A stretch of 64,000 nucleotides of DNA from Luscinia megarhynchos (Eukaryota; Chordata; Aves; Passeriformes; Turdidae): assembly GCA_034336665.1 (NCBI GenBank), contig CM067591.1:744001-808000 (forward strand). Direction: 5' to 3'. Positions 23,801 through 36,226 of the stretch are shown here, one piece after another (the first letter of the stretch is position 1; each line of letters starts with the position of its first letter). The notes under the pieces were generated by a model that ran no database searches, was not told the origin of the DNA, and saw only the letters and a list, made by a program, of their open reading frames with translations. The position numbers and the translations under genes were made by a program.

Positions 23801-26800
23801 GTCGAACCTGCCCCGCACCGCAGTGTCTGAGCAGCTCCCAGCCCTGCTGGGATCCCAGCCCGGCTCCCTGCAACTGCTTGGCCGCCCTGAATCACACCCG
23901 GAGCCCCTGCAGCCTGCCTGCACCTCCAAACCCCAGTCAGACCGTGTGGCCCCCAGTCCTCTGCACCCCAACAAGCCCTTCTGCATCTTGCCTGGCTCTC
24001 CTGTCCATCCCCCTCCCCCTGGCCAGACCCCTGCAGCCCAAAAAGCCTCTCTCGATTCTAGAGAGTCTCTCTGCACCCTGCCTGGCACCCTTGAACCCCA
24101 AACACCTCCTGCTGCACCTCTGGCAAGACCCCCTGTACTCTTCCTAGATCCCCTGAACCCCAAGCAGCCACCCTGTCCCCAAGACAAACCATCTGCACCC
24201 CATCTGAACCCTGCTTGTCCCTCCTGCATCCCAACCAGGCATGCTGCACTCTGCCTGCACCCTCTGGACCCAAACAAGTCTCCCTGCACCCCAAGCAGTG
24301 CCCCTGTACCCTGTCTGGCCCCTCTGAACCCCAACCAGATCATCCCCAGCCAAACCCTGCACAACCCAGCCAGTCCCCTTGAACCCAGCCAGGTCCCTCT
24401 GCACCCCAGCTGGTTCCCCTGTGTCCCAACTGTTCCCACTGCCTGAAACTCCTGCACCCCATCCAGACCCCGCTGAGCCACGAGAACCTCAGCCAGACCA
24501 CCTGTCCTCTGTCCAAGCCCTCTGCACCGCAACTAGTTGCTCTACACCTTGTGTGACCCCCCTGCACCCCAACCAACCCCCTTAAACCCCTTTCTGACCC
24601 TCCCTGCCCCGTTCCTGTCCCCCAGCCCGGGGCCGTACGTGTGGATGGCCCGGCAGATCTCGTCGGCGCTGCGCCCGGCCTTGCGCAGGGTGATGGCCAA
24701 GTTCTTGGCACGGTTGGCCTCCAGCAGCGTCACCTTGGTGGCCACTTTCTGCGCCGCCTTGCTCTTGGCACACACCAGGTCCAGCGCCGGGCCCTGCGCC
24801 TTGGTCTTGAACAGCTCCTCAAAACGCTCCAGGTCCAGGTCCTGGGGGCATGAGGGGGGTCAGAAGTTGGGGTGGGGGTGCCCAGGTGGGGAGGGGTCCC
24901 GGGCTCACCTCCAGCACGCGCTCGTCGTCCAGCTCGCTGAACACCGTGCCGCTGATCTGGCTGGGCTTCAGCGCCGTCCAGTTGAACACGGGCAACCGGA
25001 ATTTGGTCTTGATGGGCTTCTTGATCCGGATGGCTGCCAGCGGGGTGGGAGCCAGATCAGCACCCCCGGGGCACAGGGACATGTCCTGTGCCCGCCCTGA
25101 GCCACCTGAGCCTGCTGTCATCAAGCCCTGGGCCACCCCATCCCCGAGTGGGTGTTCCTTGAGGATTGCAACCCTTCCTTGTCCCTTGTCCCTTGTCCCT
25201 GTCCCCACAGTTCCTATATCCTCTCTGTCCCCATGGTCCCCACATCCTTCTTGTCTCTGTCTCCACTGTCCCTGTGCTGTCCCAGTCCCTACGTCCTCCC
25301 TGTCCCTGTCCTTACAATGCCCACACCCTCCCTGTCCCCTGTCCCCGTCCCGTGGTCCCCCCTCATCCCCACATACCTGAGAGCCCGACCGTGAGGGCGA
25401 TGGAGGGTGACGCCCCGGGCAGCGGGGGGGCCGGGGGACATTTCCCTGTGAAGCCATCAGAGAGTGAGACCCCAGTTCTGGGCACCGCCGAGCCTCGGGG
25501 GTGGCCCAGCACCAGGGACCTCCCTGTCTTGGGGGACAGCCAGCTCTGAGATGCCCGAGTTTGGGGCGTCCCCGGGGGCTTCCCCTCCTCACCTGGGAGC
25601 GGGGGCGCGGGAGGCGGCAGAGGGGGGGGCGGAGGGGGCGGGGGGGGCGCGGGCTCGGCCGGGGGCAGCGCCGGGAGCCGCAGGGGCTCCTCCGGGGGCT
25701 CTGCCGGCGGAGGCGGCGCGGGCTCGGCGCCGGGCAGCGCGGGCGGCTCCGAGCCGTAGTGCCGCCGGAAAGCTTCGTCCTTCTCCTTGATCATCCTGCG
25801 CAGCGTGTGCACCTGGTGGCTCGTGTGCTCGTAGGTCTCCTGGGGACAGCGAGCGTCAGCCCGGGGGGGGTCGGGACCCTCCCCCACTCCCTGCAGCCCC
25901 TACGCCCCCCCAGCACACCTTGACCACCTCCAGCTCCTTCTCTCGCTGCAGCAGCTGCTTCTCCAGCTCCGCCACCCGCATCATGTTCTCGTTCTCCAGG
26001 TCCAGCAGCTTCTCTGTTAGCTGGGGAGAGGGACACGGCTGTGACAGCAGCTCAGGGATCCCCCGGTGTCACCACTGATCTCCTGGGACGCAGCAAGGAA
26101 CATCCCTGCATCTCCCTGTGCTCACATACATGGGACAGGTGCTCCTCCAGCTCCTCCACCTTCTCCAGGGCCACGTTCTTGGTCTCAGCATCCTCCAGCA
26201 GCCCCCCCACATCGAAGACATTGTCCAGGTACGCCTGGATCTGCACCTGCAGCTTCTCGCTCTCCGTGTGCCTCGACTTCTGTGGGCACGAAGGCGGCGT
26301 CAAGGATGGGGGACCCCCGGTGCATTCCCCTGACCCTCGACCCCCCCCTACCTGCAGGAACTCCTCCAGCCCCAGTTTGGTGAACTCATACTGGAGATGG
26401 ACACGGAAGTTCATGTCCTCCACCGAGTGCACCACGATGTTGATGAACTGCATGCAGGCCACCTGCAGGCAGGGCTGGCGTCACCAGGGGTTCTCCTGCC
26501 CCCCAGAGAGCCTCCCCCTCGCCCAGGACAGGGTGTCCCACCATGAAGTCGATGCTGCTGTCCTCGTTGCGGAAATATTCCATCAGCCGCTCAAAGCGGT
26601 GCTTCTCCTTGCACACCTGAGCAGGAGAAACGGGGTTAACCTGGCATGGCCCCCCCAGCCACTGACCCTCCTTCCCAATCCCATCTCCTGGACTCCACTT
26701 CCCTAATCCCAGTCTGGTCCTGGTGCTCTCAGACCCCCCATTCCTCATCTTCCCTGATTCCTCCATCCCCTGCACTCCAGACTCCCCACCCCATCCTGGC

Positions 26801-29800
26801 CTTGGGGATCCTGGTGCCCCCATCCCAGCCTTGTCTTGGGGTTCCTGGTGCCCCCATCCCAGCTTCTCTTGGGCTTTCCCTCATTCCACATTGGTCCCAC
26901 TTCCTCCATTCCCAGGGTCCTGCTCCCCAGCCCAGTCTAATTCTGGTGTCCCATTCCACCCATCTGAGGCTGTTCCTGTCTCCCCCTGGTCAACCCCCAT
27001 CCCACCCTGGTCCTGTCTCCCCCCATTTCCCCCAGCCCAGACCTGCTGTTCCCACTCCCCTCGTACCTCCTTGAAGTTGTCAAAGGCCGCGAGGATGATC
27101 TCATGGCCTCCCCTCACCAGGCAGACAGCCGCCAGCAGCTCCAGCACCAGCGCCTTCATCCTGGGCACAGCGTCACCATCATCATCAGTGTCACCCCCAA
27201 GCAGCTCCAGGACCCCTGTCCCACCCTGCCAGACCCTCCCTTACCTCGGGTTCTTGTTATTGAGGCTCAGGGCGATCTCATTGACGGCGTGTGGGTGAGA
27301 CATGACCAGGTTGAAGCCGTACTGCGGGGATGGGAATAAACAGTGTCAGCTGTGGTGGCAGTGGTGACAGCAGTGTCCCCACCGTGCGGTGACAGTACCT
27401 GGTAGTTCATGATGGCCCGAAGACACATGATGCAGAGGTGGACGTCATCCTTCTGGCTCACCAGGCGCGAGTTCTTCAGTGCCCTGCGGCTGGGCAGCGT
27501 CCCATAGCTGCAGGACAGGGCACGCAGTGAGCGGGAGCCTCACTGGGGTGGGGAACCGAGGGACAGCGTGGGGACAGCGTGGGGACAGCGTGGGGACAGC
27601 CAGGATTCCGGAGGGGCAAAGGCAGAAGCGGTCAGAGGGTGACAGGGACAGAGTGTGCAGACGTGGAGCACTGGGCTGGCCCCGGACACCGGTACTTACC
27701 CAGCGCGTGGGCGAGCGGCGAGGTGGGCACGGAGGGGAGAGAGAGAGAGCACAGCCAGAGAGGGGGACCCCGGCCCTGGAAGCAGAGACGGGGTGCATTA
27801 CCCCGGGGCACGGGGCAGAGCAGAGCAGGGGAGCGGAGCTGCAGAGGACAGGCAGAGTGACGGCAGTGCCAGGGCGGGCACGGCGCGCAGGGCAGGGCAG
27901 GACACGGCACGCGTGGCACGTGCCACGGCACAGCCACAGCGAGGGCGAGGCACAGCCTGAGCTCCAGGCACTGCGTTTGTGCCGTGCAGCTGATGTGCTG
28001 GCACAGGACAGGGCGGTGAGTGGCACCAGGCACGATGGCACAAGCCACGGCAGGACAGTGCTTGGCACGGCACGCCAGCACACAGCACGGCACACAGTAT
28101 GGCACACAGCACACAGCATGGCACACACCATGGCACACACCATGGCACACAGTATGGCACACAGCACACGGGACACAGCACACAGCATGGCACACAGCAC
28201 ACAGCATGGCACACAGCACACAACATGGCACACAGCACACAGCACGGCACACAGTATGGCACACACAGCAGCACACAGCACGGCACACAGTATGGCACAC
28301 AGCACACACCATGGCACACAGCATGGCACACAGCACACGGGACACAGCACACAGCATGGCACACAGCATGGCACACAGCACACGGGACACAGCACACAGC
28401 ACACAGCACGGCACACACCATGGCACACAGCACACACCATGGCACACAGCATGGCACACAGCACACAGCATGGCACACAGCACACAGCATGGCACACAGC
28501 ACACGACACACAGCACACACCATGGCACACAGTATGGCACACAGCACACACCATGGCACACAGCACACAGCATGGCACACACCATGGCACACACCATGGC
28601 ACACAGCATGGCACACAGTATGGCACACAGCACACGGGACACAGCACACACCATGGCACACAGCACACAGCATGGCACACAGCACACAGCATGGCACACA
28701 GCACGGCACACAGCACACAGCATGGCACACAGCATGGCACACAGCACACAGCACACAGTATGGCACACAGCACACACCATGGCACACAGTATGGCACACA
28801 GCACACAGCACACAGTATGGCACACGGCACACACCATGGCACACAGCACGCAGCATGGCACACAGTATGGCACACAGCACACACCATGGCACACAGCACA
28901 CACCATGGCACACAGCACACAGCATGGCACACAGCACACACCATGGCATACACCATGGCACATGGCACACAGCACACAGCACACAGCACACACCATAGCA
29001 CATGGCACACAGCATGGCACGCACCATGGCACACAGCACACACCACGGCATACACCATGGCACATGGCACACACCATGGCACACAGCACACACCATGGCA
29101 CACACCATGGCACGCACTATAGCACACAGCACACAGCACACACCAAGGCACATGGCACACACCATGGCACACACCATGGCACACAGCACACAGCACACAG
29201 CATGGCACACAGCACACACCACAGCACACACCATGGCACACACCATGGCACACAGCACACAGCACACAGCATGGCACACAGCACACACCACAGCACACAC
29301 CATGGCACACACCATGGCACACAGCACACAGCACACAGCATGGCACACAGCACACACCACAGCACACACCATGGCACACACCACACAGCATGGCACACAG
29401 CATGGCACACAGCACACACCACAGCACACACCATGGCACACAGCACACAGCATGGCACACAGCACACACCATGGCACACACCATGGCACACAGCATGTCA
29501 CACAGCATGGCACACAGCACACAGCATGGCACACACCATGGCACACAGCACACACCATGGCACACAGCACAGCAGGCAGCAAGATGCAGCACCGTGAGCA
29601 GCCAGAGCCCTGGAGCAGGACGTACCCCCATGGCAGGACGTCCCCGCAGTGGGACATCCCCCGGGCACGTACCGTAGGGCGGTCTGGCGGGCAGAGCGGG
29701 CCAGGCTGCTGGCAAAGGGGGCGGGCAGGGAGCTGGGGTGCTGCAGATCCTCGATGGACCTGCTCCAGGCACGCAGCTTCTCCAGTGCGCCATCCTCGCC

Positions 29801-32800
29801 GCCTTCCAGGCCCTCAAAATCCAACCTGGTGGGGGGACACGCGCGCAGCAGGGGGCACATTGCTCTGGCAGGGGGCACAGGGCTCTGGCAGGGGGCACAT
29901 TGCTCTGGCAGGGGGCACATTGCTCTGGCAGGGGGCACAGGGCTCTGGCAGGGGGCACATTGCTCTGGTAAAGGGCACATTGCTCTGGTAAGGGGGCACA
30001 TTGCTCCCTGGCAGAGGGCACACAGCTCTGGCAGGGGGCACATTGCTCTGGCAGAGGGCACACAGCTCTGGCAGGGGGCACAGGGCTCTGGCAGGGGCCA
30101 CACGGCTCTGGCAAGGGGCACATTGCTCTGGCAGGGGGCACATTGCTCTGGCAGGGGGCACACAGCTCTAGCAGGGGGCACAGGGCTCTGGCAAGGGGCA
30201 CAGGGCTCTGGCAAGGGGCACACAGTTCCAGCACAGATGCAAGCACCGAGGCAAGTGGAGTTGCAGGGTGGGGAGAGGCACGAGGGTGGCTCTCGAATCC
30301 CCAGAGCAGGCAGGAAGGGTTTGAAAATCCCGCGTCCCTCAGAAGCCCGGTGCAGACAGGGCCCTGCCTTAGGGATGATAAGGACTGAGCAGTATCAGGC
30401 GTCACCAGCAGGGAGCTGCCACGGCCACCGGGAGCCTCCACAGTCCCCACGGACTCCCTGGGCCCCCCCTTCACCCCAGGGACCCCCGACCCCACTCACA
30501 TGACGGCGCACTGGGCGAAGGACAGGTAGTTCACCAGCACGTCCAGCCCTTTGTTCTCATCATTGAGGAACTCCCGCACCCACCTGCAGCACCAGGTACC
30601 CATCAGAGCCCGCAGGAGTCGGGAATCCCCCCAGCACAACCCCTTCCACCACGGAGACCCCTGTCCTAGCACGGGGAGGGTGAGGGGACGGTGGGGGCAC
30701 CCCCGGTGGTTGCAGCCCCCTGTTATCACCGGTGCCAGCGGCAGCGCGGGGTTATCAGAGGAGCGCAGGGCAGGGAGGGAAACAGAGATGGGCGCTGCCA
30801 ACCTCCACCCTGGGAACCTCGCGGGGAAAGGAGGGGATCCGGGATGCCCCGATCTTTGGGACGGTGTCGGGGTGCACTTGTGAGGGGCAGGGTGGGGGTG
30901 CACGGGGCGGGGGATTCACCCCGGAGCGCTGGGGGTCCCCGGCCTGCCCACAGCCGCGCGTCAGGGAGCCGCGGGGGCCGCAGCCGCCCCTTTCCTGCCG
31001 CCGCCAGCCCCTCGCTTCAGCCCGTTTCCTGTCTCCGGCTGCTGCTATTTTGGGTCCGTGGGCAGGGACGAGCGGGGCCGGCGGCGGGGAGCAGCCGGCA
31101 CGTGCACGAGCCACCCCGGGTACGTTTGTGCCACCGGGTACGACTTTGCCACCGGGCACCCGCCGCTGATGTCCCCAACACCCCCGGGACGGCCCCGTCC
31201 CGCCCGACGCCCCGCGCGGCTCCGGAGCATCCCGGGTGTCACCGGCTCGGGATGGTGCGGACCGAGCCCTCCGGTCGGTCGGGAGGAGCCGGCCAGGATC
31301 TGGCCACGCTGCCTCGTTCAGGGCGTCATCGCCGGCCCATCCGCCCCGGCATCCGCCCCCGGGAGCTGCCCGCGGGCCGGGGCAGGAACCGGCCCAGTTC
31401 CTGCAGCGCCTCCGGCTTCCCCTGCAGCTGTGTGGGGCTGGTGACGGGACCCTGCAGTCCCCCCGGGACCCCACACCCCATCCGGAACTCTGCACCCGCA
31501 GCCTGGACTCCACAAGCCATCCCCCAGGACCCCACAACCCCTCCTCGGGACCCCATAAACCCCTCCCCGGGACCCCATAACCCCTCCCCGGGACCCCACA
31601 CTCACCCAATGTGGTTCGTCCTCAGGCTGATCTCCAGCTCACGCAGAACCTTGGTCGACTCCTGCACCCTCCTCCTGAACTTCTGGGGGCAGAGCAAAGC
31701 TGAGCCATGCTCCCCCAGGCTCCCCAAGCCCCCTGAGGCTGCCCCGAACCCCCCAGCCCCTCACCTTCCGTGTGACACCCGGCTCCAGGAAGCTGCGCAG
31801 CTTCTGAATGTAGGCATGGGGCGGGCTCTTCACCTGGAACCGCTCCTGGCGGGGACAGAAGGGTGTTGGTGACACTGGGACAGCAGCACAGTCCCCTCCC
31901 CAGAGCCCCCATGGACAACCCAGCCCCCACCTGGTCACAGATGAGATCCCACTTCTTCTCGTTGTCGTACTGGCGCAGGAGCCGGGCTTTGTCTGGGGGC
32001 AGGTTCATGGAGCTCTGGGGATAGAGGGGTGTCACCCTGGGGGACATGGGGACAGTGCCCCCCACAGGGGCACCCAGACCCATGGTACAGCCTGGGTCCC
32101 CCCAAAAAGCTCCAACAGCACAGCCAAGGTCCCCCCTAAGGGCACCCATGACACAGCCAGAGTCCCTGGCACCAGGATGCACCAGCAGGCACAGATGTGG
32201 CACGGGGACAGCAGTGCCACTGGGGCCACATGCCAGCCACAAAGCAGCACCAAATCTCCCCATCCCTGACGCATCCTTCCTGTCTGCACCCGTTTCCGCA
32301 CGACAGAACCGCAGCCTCCGCTCCCGACCGCGGCACGGGGCCAGCCCCGGTGCCAGCTCCCCACAGGCCAGCCCCGGTGCCAGCTCCCCAGGGCACTGGA
32401 CATGAGGCCAGCCCCGGTGCCAGCTCCCCAGGACACTGGACACGATGCCAGCCCCAGTGCCAGCTCCCCAGGACACCGGACATGAGGCTCAGCACAGGTG
32501 GCTGCTCACTCGGACACCGGGCACAAAGCCAGGCTCTGGTGCTGGGTCACTGGGAAGGGCCGTGGGGACCCCAGGATCCTCAGTGAGGGATGTGGCACAG
32601 GACAAACGGGGTGCCACAGTGGGCACCAGGGATGCCAGAGGGCTGTGGGACTGCTCTGGTGGGCAGTGCCACCCCAGGGAGAGATGCCAGCCCGGGTGGG
32701 TGATGCCATCGTGCTGGGGGATGTGACCCTGGTGGGAGATGCCACCCCAGTGACGCAGCTCCGGGTCGCCCCATTATCAGGAGCCGTCACCACGGCTGCT

Positions 32801-34530
32801 CCACCCACCCCATGTCAGCTAAAGTTAGCCCTCCCCTGCTTATCCCGATCCCACGGAGCCGCAGGAAACCGGGACAGAGCCTGGGCGAGGCCAAGCACCC
32901 CCGGGCAAGCGATCCCGCGGGACCCGCAGATTCCCACGAGCCTGAGCACCGGCACGGAGCCGCCAGAAGTGCCCCCCAAAGGGGCACCATCCCCTACCCA
33001 GAGCGCTCTGGTTATTCCCCCGTGCCCACCAGTAAAACCCCGGGCCTCCCTGGGAATGGAGGTGGAAAGGACGCACAGAGACCCCGGGTGGGGTCGAGGG
33101 GCACCCGCGGGGGGCTTTGAAGCGCAGCCGCCCGTCCCGGCGTTCCCGCCGCTTCGTTTCCTGCCTTTGTGGTGGGAGCGCGGCCGCTCCCGGCCGGGCG
33201 CTTCCTCCGCCCTCGGCCCCACCGGGAGCCCCCATGGCTATCCCGGGGCTGAATCCCACCGGGAAACGGTGATACCGGGGCTGGAGCCCGCCCCGGGGCT
33301 GGGGGGCTCCGGGGCGGATCCTCGCCTCCGGGGGCCGCCGAGCTCTATCACATGATGGAATATTTTCCACCCCCGGCAGCAGCCGGGACGGCACCGGCCA
33401 CCGCCGCGGGGACATTTTAGGGGGACGGGGGGGCTGCAAACCGACCCCCCCCGGCACCGGTGTCGCCCGGCAGGACGTGTCCCCCCCGGCACAGGCCCCG
33501 CGGAGAGCGGCGGCCGCATCCGCCCCGCGTGGGATGCGGGACGGGCAGCGCCGCCCCGGGCGGGAGCCGCTCGCCGGCGGCGGGACGCGCCCACGCCGGG
33601 GGTACCGGTGCCCCCCGTTGCCCCCGATTTCGGCTTCCAGAGCCCCGTGGGACCACACTCGGCATTTCCTGCCCGGCTGCGGCTTCCGCTGGCGGCGGCT
33701 CCCACCGGGATGGCGGGGCCGGTTGCCGGGGGCTACCGGTGTCACCCGGCCGCGGTGTCCCCCCACCAAAACAAAGCCGGCGCCGAGGAGGGGCCACCGG
33801 AACGGCTCGTGGGCGACCCAAGCGCCGGTGGGACGCCTCCGCGATGTTGGTGGTCCCGGTGGTACCGGGGCCACTGCCGAGCCACGTCCCGGTGCCGCGG
33901 GGTGGCCACCGCCCCGGCTGTGACAGCGGAGCGGGGACCGCGCAGGGCACCCGCGCCCACCGGGAAACACGGCATCCACCGGGAAACCGGGACCCCCCGC
34001 ACTTAGCGGGGAATCCCAGCCCTGCGGTCCCCCGCACCACGGAGAAACCCAACTCCAGCCCCGCTCGCTGCCCCGACGGGACTTTCCCGGCTCACGAAGT
34101 CCCCGGGCCTCGGGGGCCCCCGCGGTGGCACCGGGAGCGGCGTCACCCCCGGGGCTGTCCCGGGTGGGGAGTTCCCCGCGGTCCCGCGGCCACTGCCCAT
34201 CCCCGCGGGCACTGGCACCCCCGCCCGCCCCTGGCGGCTCCGGAGAGCGCACCGGGAGGAGTCCCGGGCAGGGATGAACCGGGGGGGTCAGCGGGAACAC
34301 CGACGGAGCGAACAGGCGAAGCACTTCGGGAACGGAGGGCGAGAATCGGGAACCGGGGAGCGCGGCGGGGGTCGGCCTCTCACCAACACCAGGGCGAAGC
34401 GCTCCTCCAGCTCGCAGGGCTCCGGCATCGGCATCTTGCCCGGGGCGAACAGCCCGGCTCCCCCCGGGGCCGCCGGAGATCCCGGGCCCCGGGGCAGCGC
34501 CTCCCCGTCCGCGCTCTCCACGTTCCCCAT
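20837..34530 (-). CDS. FMNL3: Formin-like protein 3
   Basis: Diaphanous-related formin that nucleates and elongates actin filaments in filopodia, lamellipodia and endothelial cells. Twenty-six coding exons on the minus strand: 34384-34530, 31931-32014, 31765-31845, 31606-31682, 30500-30583, 29673-29825, 27399-27507, 27245-27321, 27067-27160, 26542-26616, 26352-26462, 26130-26279, 25919-26020, 25593-25839, 25377-25445, 24909-25033, 24639-24841, 23573-23807, 23413-23481, 23209-23289, 22998-23127, 22757-22917, 21393-21494, 21220-21309, 21025-21136, 20837-20928. They sum to 3,060 nt in one frame, 1,019 residues (human about 1,028). MGN at the start is the N-myristoylation signal. The GTPase-binding/DID region fills the first half, a proline-rich FH1 is in the exon at 25593-25839, and the FH2 follows from [13 protein letters not shown], including [20 protein letters not shown]. 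The DAD is [13 protein letters not shown]. Introns hold several minisatellites. Confidence 0.98.
21540..22710. repeat. 41-bp minisatellite in an FMNL3 intron
   Basis: Direct repeats of about 41 bp (AGCAGCTGTGCACCAGGAGC followed by an ACGCAGAGCGAGCTGTGGATG-like half) fill almost the whole intron between exons 22757-22917 and 21393-21494, roughly 28 copies. The right end (22380-22710) is most uniform. Long frames on both strands (445 codons minus) are artefacts. Confidence 0.9.
23880..24600. repeat. Degenerate C-rich repeat in an FMNL3 intron
   Basis: The intron between exons 24639-24841 and 23573-23807 is made of diverged units of about 30 bp resembling CCCTGCACCCCAACCAGNCC. No exon-like signal is seen inside. 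Confidence 0.65.
26640..27060. repeat. Degenerate CCCATCCCAG repeats in an FMNL3 intron
   Basis: The intron between exons 27067-27160 and 26542-26616 consists of loosely repeated CCCCATCCCAGNCTNGTCCTGG units of about 40-50 bp. It holds no recognisable element. Confidence 0.5.
28080..29575. repeat. Stop-free GGCACACAGCAT minisatellite in FMNL3 intron
   Basis: About 1.5 kb built from a 12-bp module ATGGCACACAGC (or ...ACC) and a 7-bp module ACACAGC/ACACACC in variable order. On the plus strand T occurs almost only in ATGG; on the minus strand A occurs almost only in CCATG. Stop codons therefore cannot form in any of the six frames. This explains plus-strand frames of 547 and 525 codons and minus-strand frames of 1,016, 619 and 493 codons over the same bases. 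It lies in the intron between exons 29673-29825 and 27399-27507. In the FMNL3 transcript it would read as a UGUGUGC-rich tract. Confidence 0.95.
29845..30235. repeat. 20-bp minisatellite in an FMNL3 intron
   Basis: About 19 copies of the 20-bp unit GGCTCTGGCAGGGGGCACAT with few variants, in the intron between exons 30500-30583 and 29673-29825. Adjacent to, but unrelated in sequence to, the CACACAGC array. Confidence 0.9.
32015..34383 (-). other. FMNL3 intron 1, CpG-rich
   Basis: Intron between the first and second coding exons. The half nearest exon 1 (about 33100-34383) is CpG-dense and continuous with the promoter CpG island; no additional exon could be supported. Long frames here (640 codons minus, 424 codons plus) are by-products of high GC. 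Confidence 0.7.
32325..32485. repeat. 40-bp tandem repeat in FMNL3 intron 1
   Basis: Four copies of a 40-bp unit containing GGCCAGCCCCGGTGCCAGCT and CACTGGACATGA. Confidence 0.75.
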
Positions 34531-34983
34531 CCCCGGCCCAGGCACCGGGGGGCGGTGGGGGAGGTTCAGCCCGTCGTGTCCGGCGCTGCCACCGCCTCCC
34601 GGCCCCGCCCCGCCCGCCCCGCCCGGTCCCGCCCCAGCGCTGCACGTCCGCGGCGGCGCCACCAGGGGGCGACCTCCAGAGCGGCGGAACCACCGGAGGG
34701 CGCCCGACGGCCGGAGGCGAGCGGGGCGCTCTGATTGGCCGGGCCGAGACAACGCTGGCCAATCAGCGCGGCGCTCGCGCGCGGGGGCGGGCGCTGCTCC
34801 TCCAACGGCGGCGCTCGGGCGCGGCCCCGGCGGTGACGGCGGCTGGCGACAAGCCCCGCCCCGAGCGCTGACGAGAGCCAATGGCATGAGAAGAGAGGCG
34901 GGACTGTGAGGGGGTTCAGCCAATGAGCGGCGGGGGCGTGGCGCAGAGCTCGCGGCCTGGCACGGACGGCGGACGCGGCGCAG
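34531..34983. promoter_or_regulatory. Divergent CpG-island promoter for FMNL3 and TMBIM6
   Basis: Between the FMNL3 start codon (minus) and a GCGGCGCAG/GTGCGGG donor at 34984 (plus) that would end a non-coding TMBIM6 first exon. It holds four CCAAT boxes: ATTGG at 34734-34738, CCAAT at 34759-34763, 34878-34882 and 34920-34924. There is no TATA box. This is the usual structure of a bidirectional housekeeping promoter bound by NF-Y. Start sites are not observed. Confidence 0.6.
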
Positions 34984-36180
34984 GTGCGGGCGGGGGCCGC
35001 AGGCGGGGCGGGCCCGGGGCGGCCCCGGGGGAGCCGCGGGGGTCCCGGGGCGGCCGCGGACCCCGGGCAATCCCCACAGCATCCCCCGAGCTCACCCCGA
35101 GCGGCCCGGGGGCTCCCGCCCCCACCAGGCCCCGCGGTGGTGGGGGGAGGGGGTGCGCACGGGCTCGGCCCCGGCGGTCTGCGCTCGGTTCTAACGGGAG
35201 GAACGGGGGGGATCGGGGGGGGCAGCGCCGGGGGGTGCAGGAAGCGGCGGGTAAAGGTCGCTTGGAGCTGAGCAGGGGCGAAAGCGAAAGCGGCGCGGGG
35301 GGGGAGCGCGGCCCGGGGTCCAGGCCCGGCCCCGGTTCTGCTGCCGGCCCGGGACCGGCACCCAGCGAGCTCTGCCGAAGGGAGCCGGCTGTCACTAGGG
35401 CCGAGAGTGTCGCCCCCGCGGGGGCTGTCACGCCCCTGTCACCCTGTCACACACACCCGCCGCCACACCCCGGCCGGGACTGTCCCCACGGCCGCGCCTC
35501 CTCCCTTGCCTTGCCCGCTGACCTGCGCCTTCCCCTGCGCCTCGTGGCACCGGCATCCAGAGCCTGCCCGTGCCCCTGTCCCAGTGCTGGCTGCTGACCT
35601 GTGCCCCCCTGGGCTGTGCTGGTGCGGCCCCTCTCCTGCACCCTCCCTCTGATGCCCCCATCCCTGCTCCGTCCCCTCATCCCTTGGGGACAGCTGGCTC
35701 GTGCCACTGGCTGGGCAGGTCGGGCTCCAGCAGGTGCCAGAGGGGACAGAGCCGGCCCAGCCGGCTGGACGAGGAGGAGGAGAGCGAGGAAGAGGAGAAG
35801 GAGAAGGAGGAGGCCCTGCTGGGAGCCTCCTGCTGCCAGAGCCACCTCTGGGGACGTCATTAGGAGCACTAATAGTCACCTGGCACAAAGACGTTTCCAG
35901 CTGCCAGCAGCGCTCCCAGGGCACCGGGAGCTCTTCAGGGGCTCCCCCGGCCTCACAACAGCCCCGCTGCAGGATCCCTGAGGGCCCCCCTGGCCTTGCA
36001 ACAGCCCTGCAACACCCCAGGGACCCCTGGCCTTGCAACAGCCGGCGGTGCTTGCACCAGCTGGACAAAGAAGGCTCCGGAGCCCCGGCAGCTCCTGGGC
36101 TCACACTCACTCAGCTCCTGGGGGAAGTTTGGGAGCTTTGGGTGGGCTCCAGATCCGTCTGACCCCGCTTCCCCTCGCAG
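34984..36180 (+). other. TMBIM6 5' UTR intron
   Basis: From the candidate donor at 34984 to the CCCCTCGCAG acceptor at 36171-36180. No exon is recognised. The first half is CpG-rich. The second half has three imperfect copies of a block containing AGGGCCCCTGGCCTTGCAACAG (about 35940-36050). Confidence 0.5.
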
Positions 36181-36226
36181 CTTGCAGCCCTGTGGAGCGG
36201 CCTCGGGCCCATCCCAGCCCGGCACC

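Noticed and set aside
29840..30240. Regular 20-bp repeats that superficially resemble a CRISPR array
   Set aside because: Units are directly adjacent with no unique spacers and lie in an intron of a vertebrate gene; this is a minisatellite.
27445..30495. A 1,016-codon minus-strand ORF rich in Cys, Val and His, and plus-strand ORFs of 547 and 525 codons over the same DNA
   Set aside because: They arise from the stop-free CACACAGC minisatellite. All frames on both strands are open and true FMNL3 exons lie inside the same interval.
32840..34762. 640-codon minus-strand ORF covering the start of FMNL3
   Set aside because: It runs through FMNL3 intron 1 and promoter in a different frame from the true first exon at 34384-34530.
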